Source: Cymodocea nodosa
Lineage: Eukaryota > Streptophyta > Magnoliopsida > Alismatales > Cymodoceaceae
Length of the DNA stretch: 64,000 bases
Direction of reading: 5' to 3'
NCBI GenBank assembly: GCA_036874045.1
Contig: CM072345.1
Span: 9,596,501 to 9,660,500 of the forward strand
This document shows positions 47,501 to 60,515 of this stretch, piece after piece; the stretch's first letter is position 1, and each line of letters starts with the position of its first letter. The notes beneath the pieces were generated by a model. It made no database searches. It was not told where the DNA came from and saw only the letters and a program-made list of their open reading frames with translations. A program made the translations under genes and the position numbers.

Positions 47501-50500
47501 TGCAAATCTACATTTTGCATGCACTTCATCTTCCACGTTCAAGAAATTGGTTGATTTGGTAGAAAGCAACTTGTATTAGTTATTTATGTTCCCCCTAGAC
47601 AAGTATAATAGTTTGTTTCCACCCCCTTGGACATATTTGGATTTTGATTTAGCATTCTTCAAATAGAGAGATCCTTGTTTTAGATTTCTTACCTCCCCCA
47701 CTTTATAAATTCCCTTCCATAATTTCACCCCTCCTGGTAGAAAGTTTGCACCAGTCTGCCTAAGATGTTTCAAGCGACAAATGCTAGGGACATCATGGGC
47801 TAACATGGGAATTCAAAGAAATAGTGAAATTGGTTGATTTGGTAGAAAGTAACTTGTATTATTTATTTATGTCCTCCCTAGACAACTATAATACACCCCC
47901 TTTGACATATTTGGATTTAGCCTTCTTCAAATATAGAGACCCTTGTGTTAGATTTCTTACCTCCTCCTTTATAAGTTTTCTTCTATAATTTCAACCCTCC
48001 TGCTAGAAAGTTTGCATCAGTTTAACTAAGATGTTTCAAGTGACAAATGCTAGGGACATCATGGGCCAACATAGGAATTCAAAGAAATAGTAATAGTTAA
48101 ACTCAATTAATCTTATAAATAACATTCTCTACAATTTCTACATTACTAATTATAGATCTTAAGTATTTAAAAGTCCTACTTTCATCATTATTCCCATTTT
48201 CAGTAAACCTACATTCCATATATTCAACTTTTGACCTACTCAATCTCAAATCTTTGAACTCAATAAAGTATCACTTCATAATTTAATTTAGAATTAATTC
48301 TTGACTTACTTTCATCAACAAATAGCATACAGCAGGATACTTCTCCTTGAACTTACCTGGTTATTTCATCCAAAACCAAGATGAACAACTATGAACTTAA
48401 GAAGGACCCTTAGTGTTAACCTATGTCTATAGGAAATTTCCTAATTTTTCCTCCTATAGTTTTAACACTAGTAATTGCTCTCTCATATATGTCATTTATA
48501 ACATCAACATATCCTATTGGTATTCATTTTCTTTCAAAGACGCACTACAATAGATTTCTAGGTATTCTATGATTACTTTTCTAAATTATTGAAAACCATA
48601 TGAAAGTTTTTTTCCTTAACTCTAAAACTTTCTATTAATTGTCAAGTAAATGTAGAGCTTCCATTGTTGACCTACAAAACATAAAACCAAATTAATTTTC
48701 TATGAATTTAGTTTCAAGTCTTAGTCTTTCCTCAATTACCCTTTCCCATAATTATATAGTGTGACTCGTTAACTTAATATTATCATAATTATTATAATTC
48801 TGTATGTCTTCCTTATTAATAAAAATAGATATTAAAGAATACTTTCTTCATTGATTTGGCATCTTCTTTGTCATTAAAATTATATTAAAAACTCAGTTAA
48901 CCGCTTAATGCCTTCTTCACCCATACACTTCCACATTTCAAGAGAAATAACATCTAGTCTAATAGTTTTTTTACATTTCATTTGTCCTAATAGCTTCTTC
49001 TACATCCAAACAGCTAATTCTTTTAAAATAACTATAATTTATATCTCTTGTATTGTTACTCAGATTGTAAGAAAAAAATTAAAATTATGTAATTTAATCA
49101 AAGATATGACCATAGACAAAAATACTTAGAAGAAAAGATTTATGTCGTAGACCCTACATGATGGGATTATGGCTCAAATTGTTGTTTTTGTTTTTGTTAT
49201 AACTTTCTAATTAATCCCATAGCTCCAATATGAACTAAACATTGATGGACATTTTATCTCATGCCATCATTAAAGATGGTCATGAGTAAGATTGATCTTG
49301 TTATTGACACTCAGGTACAAACCTTAAGTGAAATCAATAATTTCATGGACTGATTAAATGTTTTTGGCATCCTAAAACCATTCATGCCATATAAATTATG
49401 TCTCCAAGTATGTAGTACAATTTTTATTTGTTAAAATTCATGAAGCTTTTATAATGTTAAACTACTATTGGCTATTATATATATTTTCAAAGCTAAGTAA
49501 TGTATCATTAATAGAACAAATACTTTTACTCTAAGGAATATTATAATTAAAATCTTAGTCCTATTGTTGAAGTGAAGATAGTCCCATTATTAAATGGATA
49601 GAAGAAATACACAATATATTTAGATGAGGAGGGTAGAAAGTCAAGTAAAAGATTACCGATGAGATGCATGTTGATGTGGAGGAATACATGAACTCGAACA
49701 TTCTCATGATAGAATTTTAGGATTGGATGTGACAATGACACAAATAATATTCCACACAACCCTTAGATGACGATGATGGCGATAATAATGGTGATGATGA
49801 TAACGGTGGTATTGTTGGTGTGGTACTATTATTAGACTAGTAAGCCCATCTTCCAGCACCAAAACAAAATTTATAAGAGTATATAAAAATGATGTCATCA
49901 ACGACATTGCTAGGTATAAAAATGATAACTTGCCTATTCCTTTCACATTATTATGTTACCATTCAATGTGTTTTATCTTACAAAATTTCATTACAAATCA
50001 ATGGTCTCTATCCAAATGTCATTGGAACATATGATTGTATTTCAATTTGTTGTTATTCCTATTCTAGATACTTGGATAAACAAGAGTGGGGATAGTCAAA
50101 GTTTGCTATTATCTTGTATCTGATAAAGAAAGACTATTAAAAAAAAATTTCACTCTAGATACTTGGATAAAATGTTGTTTATATGTTCACAAACTTTCGT
50201 TGCACGTAGTGTAATGGTGATGACATGGATGGCAAAAGCACTTGTAATGATTGACACAGTCCCAAGTGACTATGTAATTACATCATTACGAGACTATCAA
50301 ATGGATCATGTGGCAAAGTGACACTAACTAATAGTGACACGAGATTCATTGTTCTCCCATTTTGGGATAAAAGCATAATACCATGAGTTGAGACATGTGA
50401 TAGTATTCATGGGTGATACGTGAATCCAAGATAAAACAAAATACTAAAAGGAACAACGCCTGGCAAGCTTACTTGAAGAATCGTGCCCTGCATTTTCTGT

Positions 50501-50966
50501 CTCCTCGAAATAGCCTCCCGCAGCTCATCTATAACGGCCTTTGCATCGTCATCATCGGCACATTCTTCGGCCACTTCGTACCTAAACACCCAAAACCCCA
50601 GAACATCAGTTATCATGAAAACCGATCGTAAATCACGAATTCATCGAATCGCAAGGTCAGAGAACACGATACCAACAAAACGCACCTAAAGTCTCGTTAA
50701 CAACAACAAACAAATAAAAAACAGAACCCCCACTCCCCAAAGTAAAAGGCAACAATATCAGGGACTCACGCCTGAACATAGGCCTTTTGGAAGAACACAT
50801 CCTGGGAGATGAACTGGCGGAAGACGTCCATCTCCAGGTCCCCGGCGGCGAGACAGACAATAAAAGGACTATACGCAGCAAACGCCGACTCCTTCCTATA
50901 CTTCTTCCAGAACCTTTTCGACGGGGACCCCTCCTCCGCAACCGCCGACGCCGCGACAGTCGCCAT
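44574..50966 (-). CDS. TH2: Bifunctional TH2 protein: TenA-like domain plus HAD thiamin monophosphate phosphatase
   Basis: Six exons on the minus strand, 50966-50770, 50581-50473, 46782-46492, 46389-45975, 45836-45570 and 44986-44574, join in frame to 563 residues. The N-terminal half is a TenA-type domain (YSPFIVCLAAGDLEMDVFRQ, FEKTKIAAYVVGAMTPCMRLY, HPYKKWIDNFST). The C-terminal half is a HAD hydrolase with motif I DFDLT (residues 268-272), LSYCWCGDLIRAAFSA, and acidic motif IV GDSVNDLLCLLEADVGIV. Plant TH2 (Arabidopsis At5g32470) dephosphorylates thiamin monophosphate in the last step before thiamin diphosphate; the TenA part acts in salvage of pyrimidine breakdown products. An in-frame ATG at 51170 would add 68 residues, but a TATA box lies inside that extension, so the ATG at 50966 may be the main start. 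The second intron (3.7 kb) holds a LINE relic and a tandem duplication. Catalytic motifs are intact. Confidence 0.95.
47544..48090. repeat. Tandem duplication, period about 283 bp, in TH2 intron
   Basis: Two direct copies, 47544-47826 and 47827-48090. Both start AAATTGGTTGATTTGGTAGAAAG and end AATTCAAAGAAATAGT apart from substitutions. Identity looks above 85 percent, with small deletions in the second copy. It abuts the LINE relic and may be its 3' tail duplicated. Confidence 0.85.
48110..48890 (-). mobile_element. RTE-type LINE relic (reverse transcriptase)
   Basis: Minus-strand frames show the plant RTE reverse transcriptase in order: INKEDIQNYNNYDNIKLTSH, LWERVIEERLRLETKFIEN, FGFMFCRSTMEALHLL, HMVFNNLEK (motif A, where FIDLEKAYD is usual), DVINDIYERAITSVKTIGG, FPIDIG, LVLDEITR, CCMLFVDES (motif C, FADD is usual), and RLSRSKVEYMECRF then FKYLRSIIS. 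Both catalytic motifs have lost aspartates, and several stops and frame changes are present. The endonuclease and C-terminal end are missing. It lies in the same sense as TH2. Confidence 0.8.
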
Positions 50967-51127
50967 ATCCAATACCTCCGCCTCGATTCGGAAGATGGTT
51001 GACGGATCTGGAGATGAATTGAGGTACAGGTGATTAGGGCTGGCAGTGGTGGCAGGGGACAGAGAGAGCGAGAAGAGATTGGCACGAGAGGAGGTAGTGG
51101 TGGCGAAGATGGAGGGAAGGTACGAGC

Positions 51128-51134
51128 ATTTATA
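51128..51134 (-). promoter_or_regulatory. TH2: TATA box of TH2
   Basis: TATAAAT on the minus strand, about 160 bp before the ATG at 50966. It lies downstream of the in-frame ATG at 51170, so transcripts started from it cannot include that upstream ATG. Confidence 0.5.
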
Positions 51135-51170
51135 TGGTTTTGGGTGTGAGGAGCGGCCGCCGGCCACCAC

Positions 51171-52783
51171 TTGGAGCTTTCCTTTTTTTTCTTTTTTTTC
51201 CCCCTTTATGCTTCTTCTTTTTTCACGGTCCTCGCATGATTCGTTGGGCTGGACCGCAAATGGGACAGGGTTGGACCACGGTTCGACGGTGGGCTGGGCG
51301 TCACGTTCTTTTTAATAATAGCTATTATGTTTATTAAAATTCAAATACTAACAAAAATTTTAATTACTATTATTTTTTATTAAATAAAATATTGTAATAA
51401 ATGAAAGGGTGGAACTAAAAATAGAATTCAAATTTAAATTTGTATCAAGAAAGATAAAGGAATTTGATTTTCTTTTGTTTCAATTCAAATGAGATTAGTC
51501 ATCATTCATGAGTCTACCATTGCGGCATTGCCTTCACAAAATGTGTTTGAATAGAAATAGTCAAGTTGACTCCACTGATCAGATTGAAGAAAATCGGATC
51601 AAATCATACCAAATGAATTATTATCAAAGTGGTGGGTATGGTGGTCATGTGATGAATGGTAGAGTTATAGATCCTCATTAGAATTAGATAAAAAATTGAA
51701 AGGAGTAAGAGAGAGAAATTGGAGAAGAAGAGAGAGACAACTTGACGGTATTGGGCCGAAGATTCTTTTTGAACAATTGTTGGTATTAAGCTAAAAGTTT
51801 TCTTAGAAGAAAAGTGGTATTCTCGATGAAAAAATATTTTGAACAAATCAATCATTTTACCATATGTCAACCGACTGAAAAGGTTTTTTTTTTTTTTTTT
51901 ATTACAAAAAAATCACATTTATCGACCAAAAAATAATAAAAAAGACTTTTTGGAAACTACGAGAAAATCTCTACAAAAACTCTTTCTGCGATATTCTTAT
52001 AAATGGTGGATTATGCAAATTTGAAAAATTAAAACCCTTCTTTAAAGCAAAAATCTTAATTCATCTTGATTTTGCATTCAAGCTAAATTTCTTATCAAAT
52101 AAAACTTAACTGAGAAGGACTGGAAGGGCAAGATCACTTGCTTATTTTTGTGACATCCAACGAAGAATACGAATAGATAAGTAGAAGAAAAAAAAAAGGA
52201 CATTTGATTAAATATTCATTTCACGAGGATTTATTAATAGAGAAATTAATTTGTAGACGGTGGATGGATAAATTGTTTTGCTAGGCGTCCATATTAACGG
52301 TACGAGCTGTTTTATTTAGTTAATTCTCTCTTATTTTGATGGCAATCGTTGTGTATTTCTTTTTTAATTTTTTTTTTCAAAGCTATTTGCCGTACGATCA
52401 TTCCAGCATTAAAATGCTAGTTTCGATTAAAACTCAAAAGTTAAGTATACTCGGACGTACGTAAAATATCAACTTCATTATTCTGTTATTGTTGTAATGT
52501 CACTATCAAAAAAGGGTTTAGCATTTATTCTGTGTTAAGATCCCACCTATCGGTCATACGAACGTAGAATATTAGTTCTACGTGAGTAGTAACGCAGGAG
52601 GACCAACAGACACAAGCATCGATCTTGTACGTACACAACACGCACAAGCGGCGCCGGCAACCATCGCATTGCAAGCGAAGGCCGGCAAATGACGTAGACC
52701 CGGAGAAACAATTAAAACTACTAAAATGGTACAAGTAGCGATTAGTATATGATAAGCGGCGGTGGATTGGAGGGAGCCGGTGG
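51171..52783. other. Intergenic region between TH2 and GDSL genes
   Basis: TH2 promoter, then AT-rich DNA with a T-run at about 51882-51900 and the 3' flank of the GDSL gene from about 52500. No gene or clear element is seen. Confidence 0.5.
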
Positions 52784-55022
52784 TCAAGCCATTCGGGAAT
52801 CCAACTCCATCACGGTGCTGAGGTTCATGGGGCGCATGTACTGGATGGACCCGGTCATGAACCGGTCGACGATGATGCGGTTGGCCCTCTCCGTCGGGTG
52901 GAACGCGTCCCAGAAGACGTGGGCGTCGCGGTTGGTGCACAGGTTGGACGCCATCGTGCACAGCCCCAGCCCGTTGTACGGCCCCTGCCCGCAGCATGCG
53001 ACCTTCGACGTCGCGAAACCTGATCGATCCAGCAGCAGACGGCAAGCTTTAAGTGTACGCGAATATACATGGATCCATGCGGTATAAATTAATTAACAAG
53101 TACGTACTCTTCTGCTATAAATGACACGTACCGTACGCTCGTGGGTTGGAGACGACGTCCATGTTCATGTCGAAGGCGTTGGCGAAGATGAAGATGTGGG
53201 AACCGTACTCGGCGTTGAGGTCTTTGATGATCTGGGAGAGTTGAGGGTTGAAGAAATCTGCGGCTCGCTGTAGCTCGGGATCGCAGTTGCCGCTCAGGCT
53301 CCTCGTTGCGAGCTCCGCCGGGACGCAGCCCAGCGGCCCCGTCCCCGTCACCATTACTCGGCGAGCGCCCAGCTCGTAAAGTGACTGTTCGGGAATAAAT
53401 TAAAAGAAGCTTGTATCTGTTTTTTTTTTTTGGTTAACGTTCTTTTGGGTTTTACTTGGTTTCTTTTTAAAACATCTGACAAGGAAGACGGACTCGCATT
53501 TATTGGTGGTTCTGGCCTACGCGTTACATCACTGCTAAAACAAAAGAAAAGAAAAATCTTGTGCACGACATGCATGAGAAATCTTGCCTAAGAGGTGAAT
53601 TCGTCAATGCAGAAGAAGAGATTCTTCTGATAGACTCACGTGGCTTTGTTTATTGATACCTTTGCGTGGAAGAAATGGTAAACAAGCTGTGGCGTCATGA
53701 ATAGCGATGTGGTGTCGTTCATCAAGACATAAAGAGGTACTGGTGGTGACCAGTGTCTTAAATTTATTGCACCTCAAAATTCTCGTGCCACCGACTCCTT
53801 ACCCACCGACTTGTTCGAACTAAAGACCCAATCAGTTTAGTTGATGTTCAGAAATTTCAAATTTAAATGAACCAAAATGGAAAGATCCATTCATTATTTA
53901 ACATTTCCCTTGCAACCTTCAATGGAAGACTGTTTAGCACTTCTCTTCTCGTTAGCTGATACTTACAAGTACTATATATCCTTTTTTATATAGGTTAATG
54001 TGCATGAATTAATTAGCTAGCTTTGAAATCATGTAAAAAAAAATTATGCAAGAAGAACAATTAATTAATAGTTTGGCGCAAAAAGGCTTGTTCTGATCAT
54101 TACCCCAAGGATCTTCTTGTACTCGGAGATGATGTAGGTGACGTAGTCGGGGAGAGAGAACTGTCTGGATCTGGCAGAGAACGGGACGAGGTAGTAGTTG
54201 TTGACGAAGTCATTGCCTCCGAGTGTGATGAGGGTGAGGGCCCGAGCCACAATCTCCTGCGCCTGGTCCTGCCCGACCAACGCCGCCAATCTCTGCTGAT
54301 AATGCTGGAAGTACTGGAGTTGAACCCTGATTCTGATTATGTTGGCCTGCAAGCCATGCACCAACACAAGTATACGTATATATATATACACGTACATGAG
54401 CATCCCCGTCAAATTAAGGGTCGGAGGAGAAAGAGATCATGTATAATATGATTCATGCATCACCAACGACACTGATTGATTTTGGGCTTACAAATTGGAT
54501 TCCAGTGTCGTTGAGTATACCGATCCCAGCAGACGCGAAATTGGCTCCGTTGAGGAGCTCCTCTCCGGTGAGATAAGGGCTTAGGTACGGCAATGTGGGC
54601 TTCCCGCCGATGCGCTCACCTGAGATACGTACGTATGTAGGTAGGCAGATGCGTAGGATCGTGAGCTCGCTAGCAACAAGATCGGGTGCGAGTAATAATG
54701 GAAGCGAGTGGGATAATTAATTACTACTCAAGTACGGTAAGTAGTACTACTCACTTATCATGTCAGGGATGTTGAGGCCATTGGAGAATCGCCCGGTGGG
54801 CATATGTGTAGGGTAGTCGATACCGTAAGGCGGTGAGTCAGCCCGAGCCGTGGTAGCGAGGAAGTTGTTGTTGCCATTGTCCACGAGGGAATCACCGAAC
54901 ACAAAGAAAGCGCGCGCCGCCGCCTCTACGGGCACCGCCACGGCCCAAAGCATCGACGCTAGACCGAGGAGCACCAGCACGGGGAATAGATCGGCCCGAA
55001 CCGGAGCTGCTGCTGCCGCCAT
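52784..55022 (-). CDS. GDSL esterase/lipase (SGNH hydrolase)
   Basis: Five exons on the minus strand, 55022-54755, 54619-54492, 54346-54104, 53384-53132 and 53019-52784, all with GT-AG introns, encode 375 residues. This is the usual plant GDSL layout of five exons. An N-terminal signal peptide (about residues 12-35) points to secretion. Block I is [12 protein letters not shown] with Ser45; block II is [10 protein letters not shown]; block III is [12 protein letters not shown] with Asn177; block V is DAFHPTE with Asp335 and His338. [26 protein letters not shown] and [12 protein letters not shown] are typical of the plant subfamily. Such enzymes cleave acyl esters in the apoplast, in cutin, wax or defence contexts; the substrate cannot be read from sequence. 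Exons are very GC-rich. The TATA box at 55134-55128 gives a leader of about 80 nt. Confidence 0.94.
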
Positions 55023-55127
55023 GGAGATGGTGGAAGTGAAGTGATCAGAGGCAACGATCGGTTAGTAGTGGTCGCAGGGGCAGAGTTATGGTTATAGTGT
55101 GAAGAAAGGGACAAGGTGGTGGTGGTG

Positions 55128-55134
55128 CTTTATA
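55128..55134 (-). promoter_or_regulatory. TATA box of the GDSL gene
   Basis: TATAAAG on the minus strand, about 106 bp upstream of the start codon at 55022. Confidence 0.6.
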
Positions 55135-57070
55135 GCGGCGAAACCGGCTGTGACGACCGCCACCATTCACTCGTGGACCGTCACGATCACCGCCATTCGC
55201 CGGTGGTCGATGGTCAGCAAAAGGTACAAAACAAGACACATGATCACATCGCATCTTTTTTATGAATAAAGAGAAGTACGTGAAACGAAGAAAATTTGAG
55301 CCAAACTTGAAATAGAATTTATAATATAATTGCCTGAAACATTTTACTTGTCCTTTTTTATAAAAGATGGTAAGTAAAACTTAATTCTTATTGTATAATT
55401 GCTATCAGGAAATAAAATATTAATTACATCGTTCAATAAGATTGATGGCAATTTAATTTATTGTTTTTCTTACCTTCTTGTTCAAGCTAAGGATATACAC
55501 AAACGGAACTACTGAAACATATCGTTGAATCAAAGAGTATGATGTTTCAACTTCATGCCAAATCTTTTAAATCGTTATTAATAGTTTAATTCTTCATTGT
55601 ATACATAATAATTAATTGTATAAACCGTATATGCACCCCTAAATACATACGCTAGCAAAATGAGTGAATGGATTGTAAATATGTCAATCTCCGATGTGAC
55701 ATGAATCCGACGGGATTAATAAATATATCAAAAATTCCTACTTGCACACAACACGATTATAAATGGGTTAATTAACGTAACACGATGCTTAGCTTATTTA
55801 TTTAACTTTTCTCATCTTAAACGAGTTGAAATGACGCAATTAAGCAATAAATACAATTAACTTGAGAAAAACATTTTTTGCGTTCTTGCAATACTTACTA
55901 AAACAAATAAATAAAAAGTATATTGAAAATAATATTTAAAACTCAAAAAATGGTCCTCCCTATCGGTACGTAAGAGTCACACATGTATATATATATATAT
56001 TATTTTCATTTTGTTGCAACTAGTAAAAATTAAATTAAATATTGAAAAACAAATAAATCTTTGATTATCTCTAAATTTCTAAATTTGATTGATCTAACGT
56101 GTAATATTTGATATGAAATAAATTTTATATATTTCTTCAGATTTAAAAAATAAATTATTACCTTAAATTTCTTCAATGAGAAATTCAATAAGTGACACTT
56201 GAAGTCTATTTTATGAATTAATGTTCTTTTCAAGATTGTCTTCCATTTTATCTTATTCAATATGAATATCAGCATGTTTCTCTATCATAATCGAATCTTG
56301 AAACTATTTTGGTAATATTGTATTTTCAACTTCAACAGTACAAGAAGCTTGTTCAATATTTCCTACATTCATAATTTCAATTTATATAAAAAATTTAGAA
56401 TTATCTTTTTCTTCTGATTCAGTAGCCCATATATCTGTCTGCTCGTCAACATTTATATACATATATATATATATATGTGTGTGTGTGTGTTAGGAAATTG
56501 ATACGATGATAAAATTCCGATTTTTCGCATTGGTATCATTACCGAAAGTATTGAACCGCTGGTAGCATGCATTTCAATGCCTGCAAGCTTGCTTCTAAAA
56601 GAGACACCCATTAAAACCCAAGAAAAAAAAGTATTATCATTTATAGAATCTGAGAAAAAACCCTCCGTTTCCATCATTTACATACCCATGCCAATATGTA
56701 TGGGTTTAATTAGGGAGACTCGGTTTGAAGGGTTTTTTTTTTTTTTTTTTCTGATAAATATTGCGGGTTATGTTATTTTACCATCACTTAATTAAGTACT
56801 GAAGTCATAAAATTAAGCCTACGTACATATCCTACCACATCTGTCTAACCAATCCATAACACTAACCTAACAGCTGATCCAGAAGACAGAGGTGGCTTAG
56901 ATGAAGTTCCAGGTTTAACATGCATTAGAAAATAAAATGGTTCTACCATTTGTTCACCTTAGGAAGTCATCACTGAACAGTTTCTTCTCATCTTTTAAAC
57001 CGTGAACAAAAACTCATGACATGTGCAAATGCATTAATTCAACCAACTGCAATTGTTTGAGCTCACGTAC

Positions 57071-57215
57071 CCACATTTAAGAGAATTGTCAGTGACAGTG
57101 AGGATCGAGGAGGAGGTCTGGGAGATAGGTGTGTGCCTGGCTCCCTCCCTGTAAATGGAGTCTCCTGGTAAATCGAGCGTGTACTTGGAAACCTCGTAAA
57201 TGAGGTGGGGTTGCA
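57071..57215 (-). other. Orphan exon-like island
   Basis: A minus-strand frame reads QPHLIYEVSKYTLDLPG, then DSIYREGARHTPISQTSS and ILTVTDNSLKCG without stops. It is bounded by a good acceptor (AAAG before TGCAACC) and a strong donor (GG then GTACGTGAG). Composition is richer in GC than its surroundings. I do not recognise the protein and see no partner exons nearby. It may be a leftover exon of a lost or relocated gene. Confidence 0.3.
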
Positions 57216-59954
57216 CTTTAATCAGGTAAAGTAGCTGTAACGATCTTCATGAATATTTGCCGTTCTTTACCATGCATTCATTGAATTTAAACAATATGTT
57301 TGGACGATTAAGAGCGTGAGAAAATCCTATAAAATATTTATAAGCACAAGATAAGTTACAATTAAGAGAGAACGTCAAAAATATTACATTTAAAAATGTA
57401 GAGACAGAATCTCAAGTTAAAATTATTGCCATCATGATGAAGTCCTCTACTCATTACTAATTAGTTTTGAGTTAAATTTTAAATACGATATCAAAATATG
57501 TTGTAATAGCGAATATTAAATCTAGGTTGATATACGATGAATCTCTTTGCTTGTTATCAATTAATTTTAAGATAAATTTTTTTAACATGATATCAGAACA
57601 GATTCACGTGCATTTACTTCTAAGATATTTGTAAGTATAAAACAAAATATCGGTTGACATAAAGATCAAACTTAAGGTAATATATGATAAATTTTTAAGA
57701 TGAAAATTCCAACCGATTAGAGCGCAGGTATACGACAACATGTCAAAAATCCCGACCACCATCAATGGCTTTGGTGTAACACAATTTTCGGCCATTCAAT
57801 GCTTTTGTTGTTAAAATGGAAGTAGGGTACGACGGAGAGCCTGGGGACGCGACGGAAGATGAAGTTGGTCGCTTGCACGCGATCCATTCGATTACGGTAG
57901 ATGAATAGTTCTTTTTTAGTCACATGAACACTCCATACTCACCCACTCGAACCCAGGCAGGCAGGTTCCCTCGCTCCCAATGTATCGATCGAAATAAATA
58001 AATAAAAAGATCTTCTACTTGCTGTCAATTGATTTAATTTGAATGACAAGCTAGTAGATCACATTAACTACAGATCATTTAAAAATGATCATTAGGGGCT
58101 ACCAAGATCACCGTCAGATAGAAAGGCCATGTCATTTTAAAACGGTCGTCGGCTACTGGATCACGCCGAGTTCAAGTTAAAAATTTAAAACCGGGGTATT
58201 TTATTTAAATCAATTATCTACAAGTGACGAATTGTATATGTAGAAATACAGATGTACGGAGCTAGAGATGCGACATTTCGTATGCATTGGTAATGCATTT
58301 TATTAAAATACATCTAAGCATGTTTTAAATACCAAAAGTAGGCAGAAAGAGTATTAGTAGATTAAGAAAAATTTAAAATCATGTCGACGATAAAAATCGG
58401 AATTGGTAACATTCCAAAAGTAAAATATCTGTGAAAATTTTACTCACAAAATCACACCCCGGCAGTTTTTTTCGGTGATTTATTATTATTATTTTTTAAT
58501 TGTAACTGTCACACCACTTTAAAACTACTGATATTATTTCCAAAAAATTGGTTTTTCTATGTTGCATATTTTTTACCACCAAGATAACTAACTTTCTCAA
58601 TTAAGAATGTACATATATATATATATTTATTTATTTATAATACCAATTTTGATGGAATTGATTTCCTTTGAAAAAAAATCAAAAACAATATTATTAAAAA
58701 AATGTTATTAACTTTGATTTGTTATTAAACATGTTGCAATTAAAAGTATGGAACAATGTTTTAAAGTCCAATAGTTTGTTGCATGTTATCAAGCAGCAAG
58801 CAACGAAGTACGATGGAGTTTGGCAGACGATGGTGTAAAAAGAAGTGAACAGACGGTAATCAGATTTTGGACTCCAATTGTGGTTAATTTTTCCAAGTGA
58901 TTATCTTTTATGATTGGCTGTAATTCAATTCCTTTTAATCACTCTATATTTATAAAATTTGAAGATTTTAACTTTCTCCAGAATCTCTATCCTTAACCTT
59001 TTCCTTATATTCTAGTAACTATTGAAATTTAAAATTCAAATTCAAACTTTTAATTTGAATTTGAAATTAGGCTTTTTAACAAATTTCAACATCTCTTATT
59101 TAATCATAAAGATTAATTATATTATTCTATACGTTAAATATTATAAAATGTATCATTTTTGCATTCTGCTTTTATTATTCATAAGTAGCATATTTTCAAT
59201 ATTCCACTTCTACTATTCATAAAAATATTTTTCAATTTTATTATCTATAAAAATGTTTCTTAATTTTATTAAGTTTACAAAATTAATATATTTTTTTTGT
59301 TAAAATTCATTTTGTCAAGAAATAACAAACATGTATTCCATAAGCTAAACTAAAGTAAATTTAAGTGAACACGTGGCCTCCTTCGCTTGCTGTTTGAGAA
59401 AAAAAAAGAAAAGAGAAAAAGTTGGAGTTGTACTACTCCTCTAAATAATTCACGGGCCAGGCCCTCCAACAACACCATTCATTAGACATGGTGTGGTCTG
59501 GTTGTTGAATGCCAACGAACTTTTCGGTGTGATAGGCGTAGAATCTCAGATGAAGAAGGAAAAAATGAGAAAAATGAGAGATAGGGCGAAAGAAGGAAAG
59601 GAAATTACCCATAAAAACAACGAATGAAAGAAAGGCATGGGAAAAATACTAAAATATATACATTTTTTAGATGTATTATGTTCGATCGGAGTTATTTGCA
59701 CACGGATTCGAATTTACGATTTTGTAAGTGAGAAATATATCATTAACCACTCAGGTATGCAGATTAAACTACACAAACACACCAAAATATTTCAGATCAA
59801 TGAAATTACAGGAGAAAGGTTGATTTCTATAACTCTATTGGAGAATAAAAAAATTATCATAGGAGTAGAAAATCAAGGAACTACTGTTCTATAAAAGAAA
59901 AAAAAACTTAGGAACTGATGAGTTTTTCTCTTGTGTCGTTGACAATTGGTTCAT

Positions 59955-60515
59955 TTGTGTACTTAAAAGGTAACAAAAAAATAATAGAAAAAAAGTGTCA
60001 AAAAAATTAAAAAATAACGAAAAAGAAAATTACAGAAAATTATTAAAAAATATGATATTTATGTACCAACAAGAAAGTGATAAAAATATTGAATAAGTAA
60101 TAAAAGATAAAAAAATAATAAAATATAAATGAATAATATAAAAATATTTTTAAACATATCAAGTTTATGAAAAAATTAAAAATATTTTCATTCTTCGTAA
60201 TAATACATTATATATTACGATGTTAATATAAATTTAACATATTGTAAAAATTTATTATTATTATTTCATCATTTTTTTAACATATGAATTTAGTAAATTA
60301 CATTTCATTTTATTTTTTCTCTCACTTTTCATTACTTTCAAATTTTTTAATTCTATAAAAACGACGACTTTGTTTATTCTTATAAATTTTTTTAAAAAAA
60401 GTGATGTTGGAAAGTGATAGACTTTTCACTAGGTAAAGATACATTATATTTTTTTGTTATTTTCCCTTACTTTCATTTTCATTACTTTTCCTATTTCACA
60501 AATCCCTCTTAATTG
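59955..60515. repeat. Possible MITE
   Basis: AT-rich block with loosely similar inverted ends, GGTTCATTTGTGTA at the left and, reversed, GAGGGATTTGTGAAATAGG at the right. The interior is A- and T-rich with no coding frame. The ends match only in part, so this is tentative. Confidence 0.25.

Noticed and set aside
52578-53045. 155-codon minus-strand frame over the last GDSL exon
   Set aside because: It is the wrong frame of that exon; the right frame carries the DAFHPTE catalytic block.
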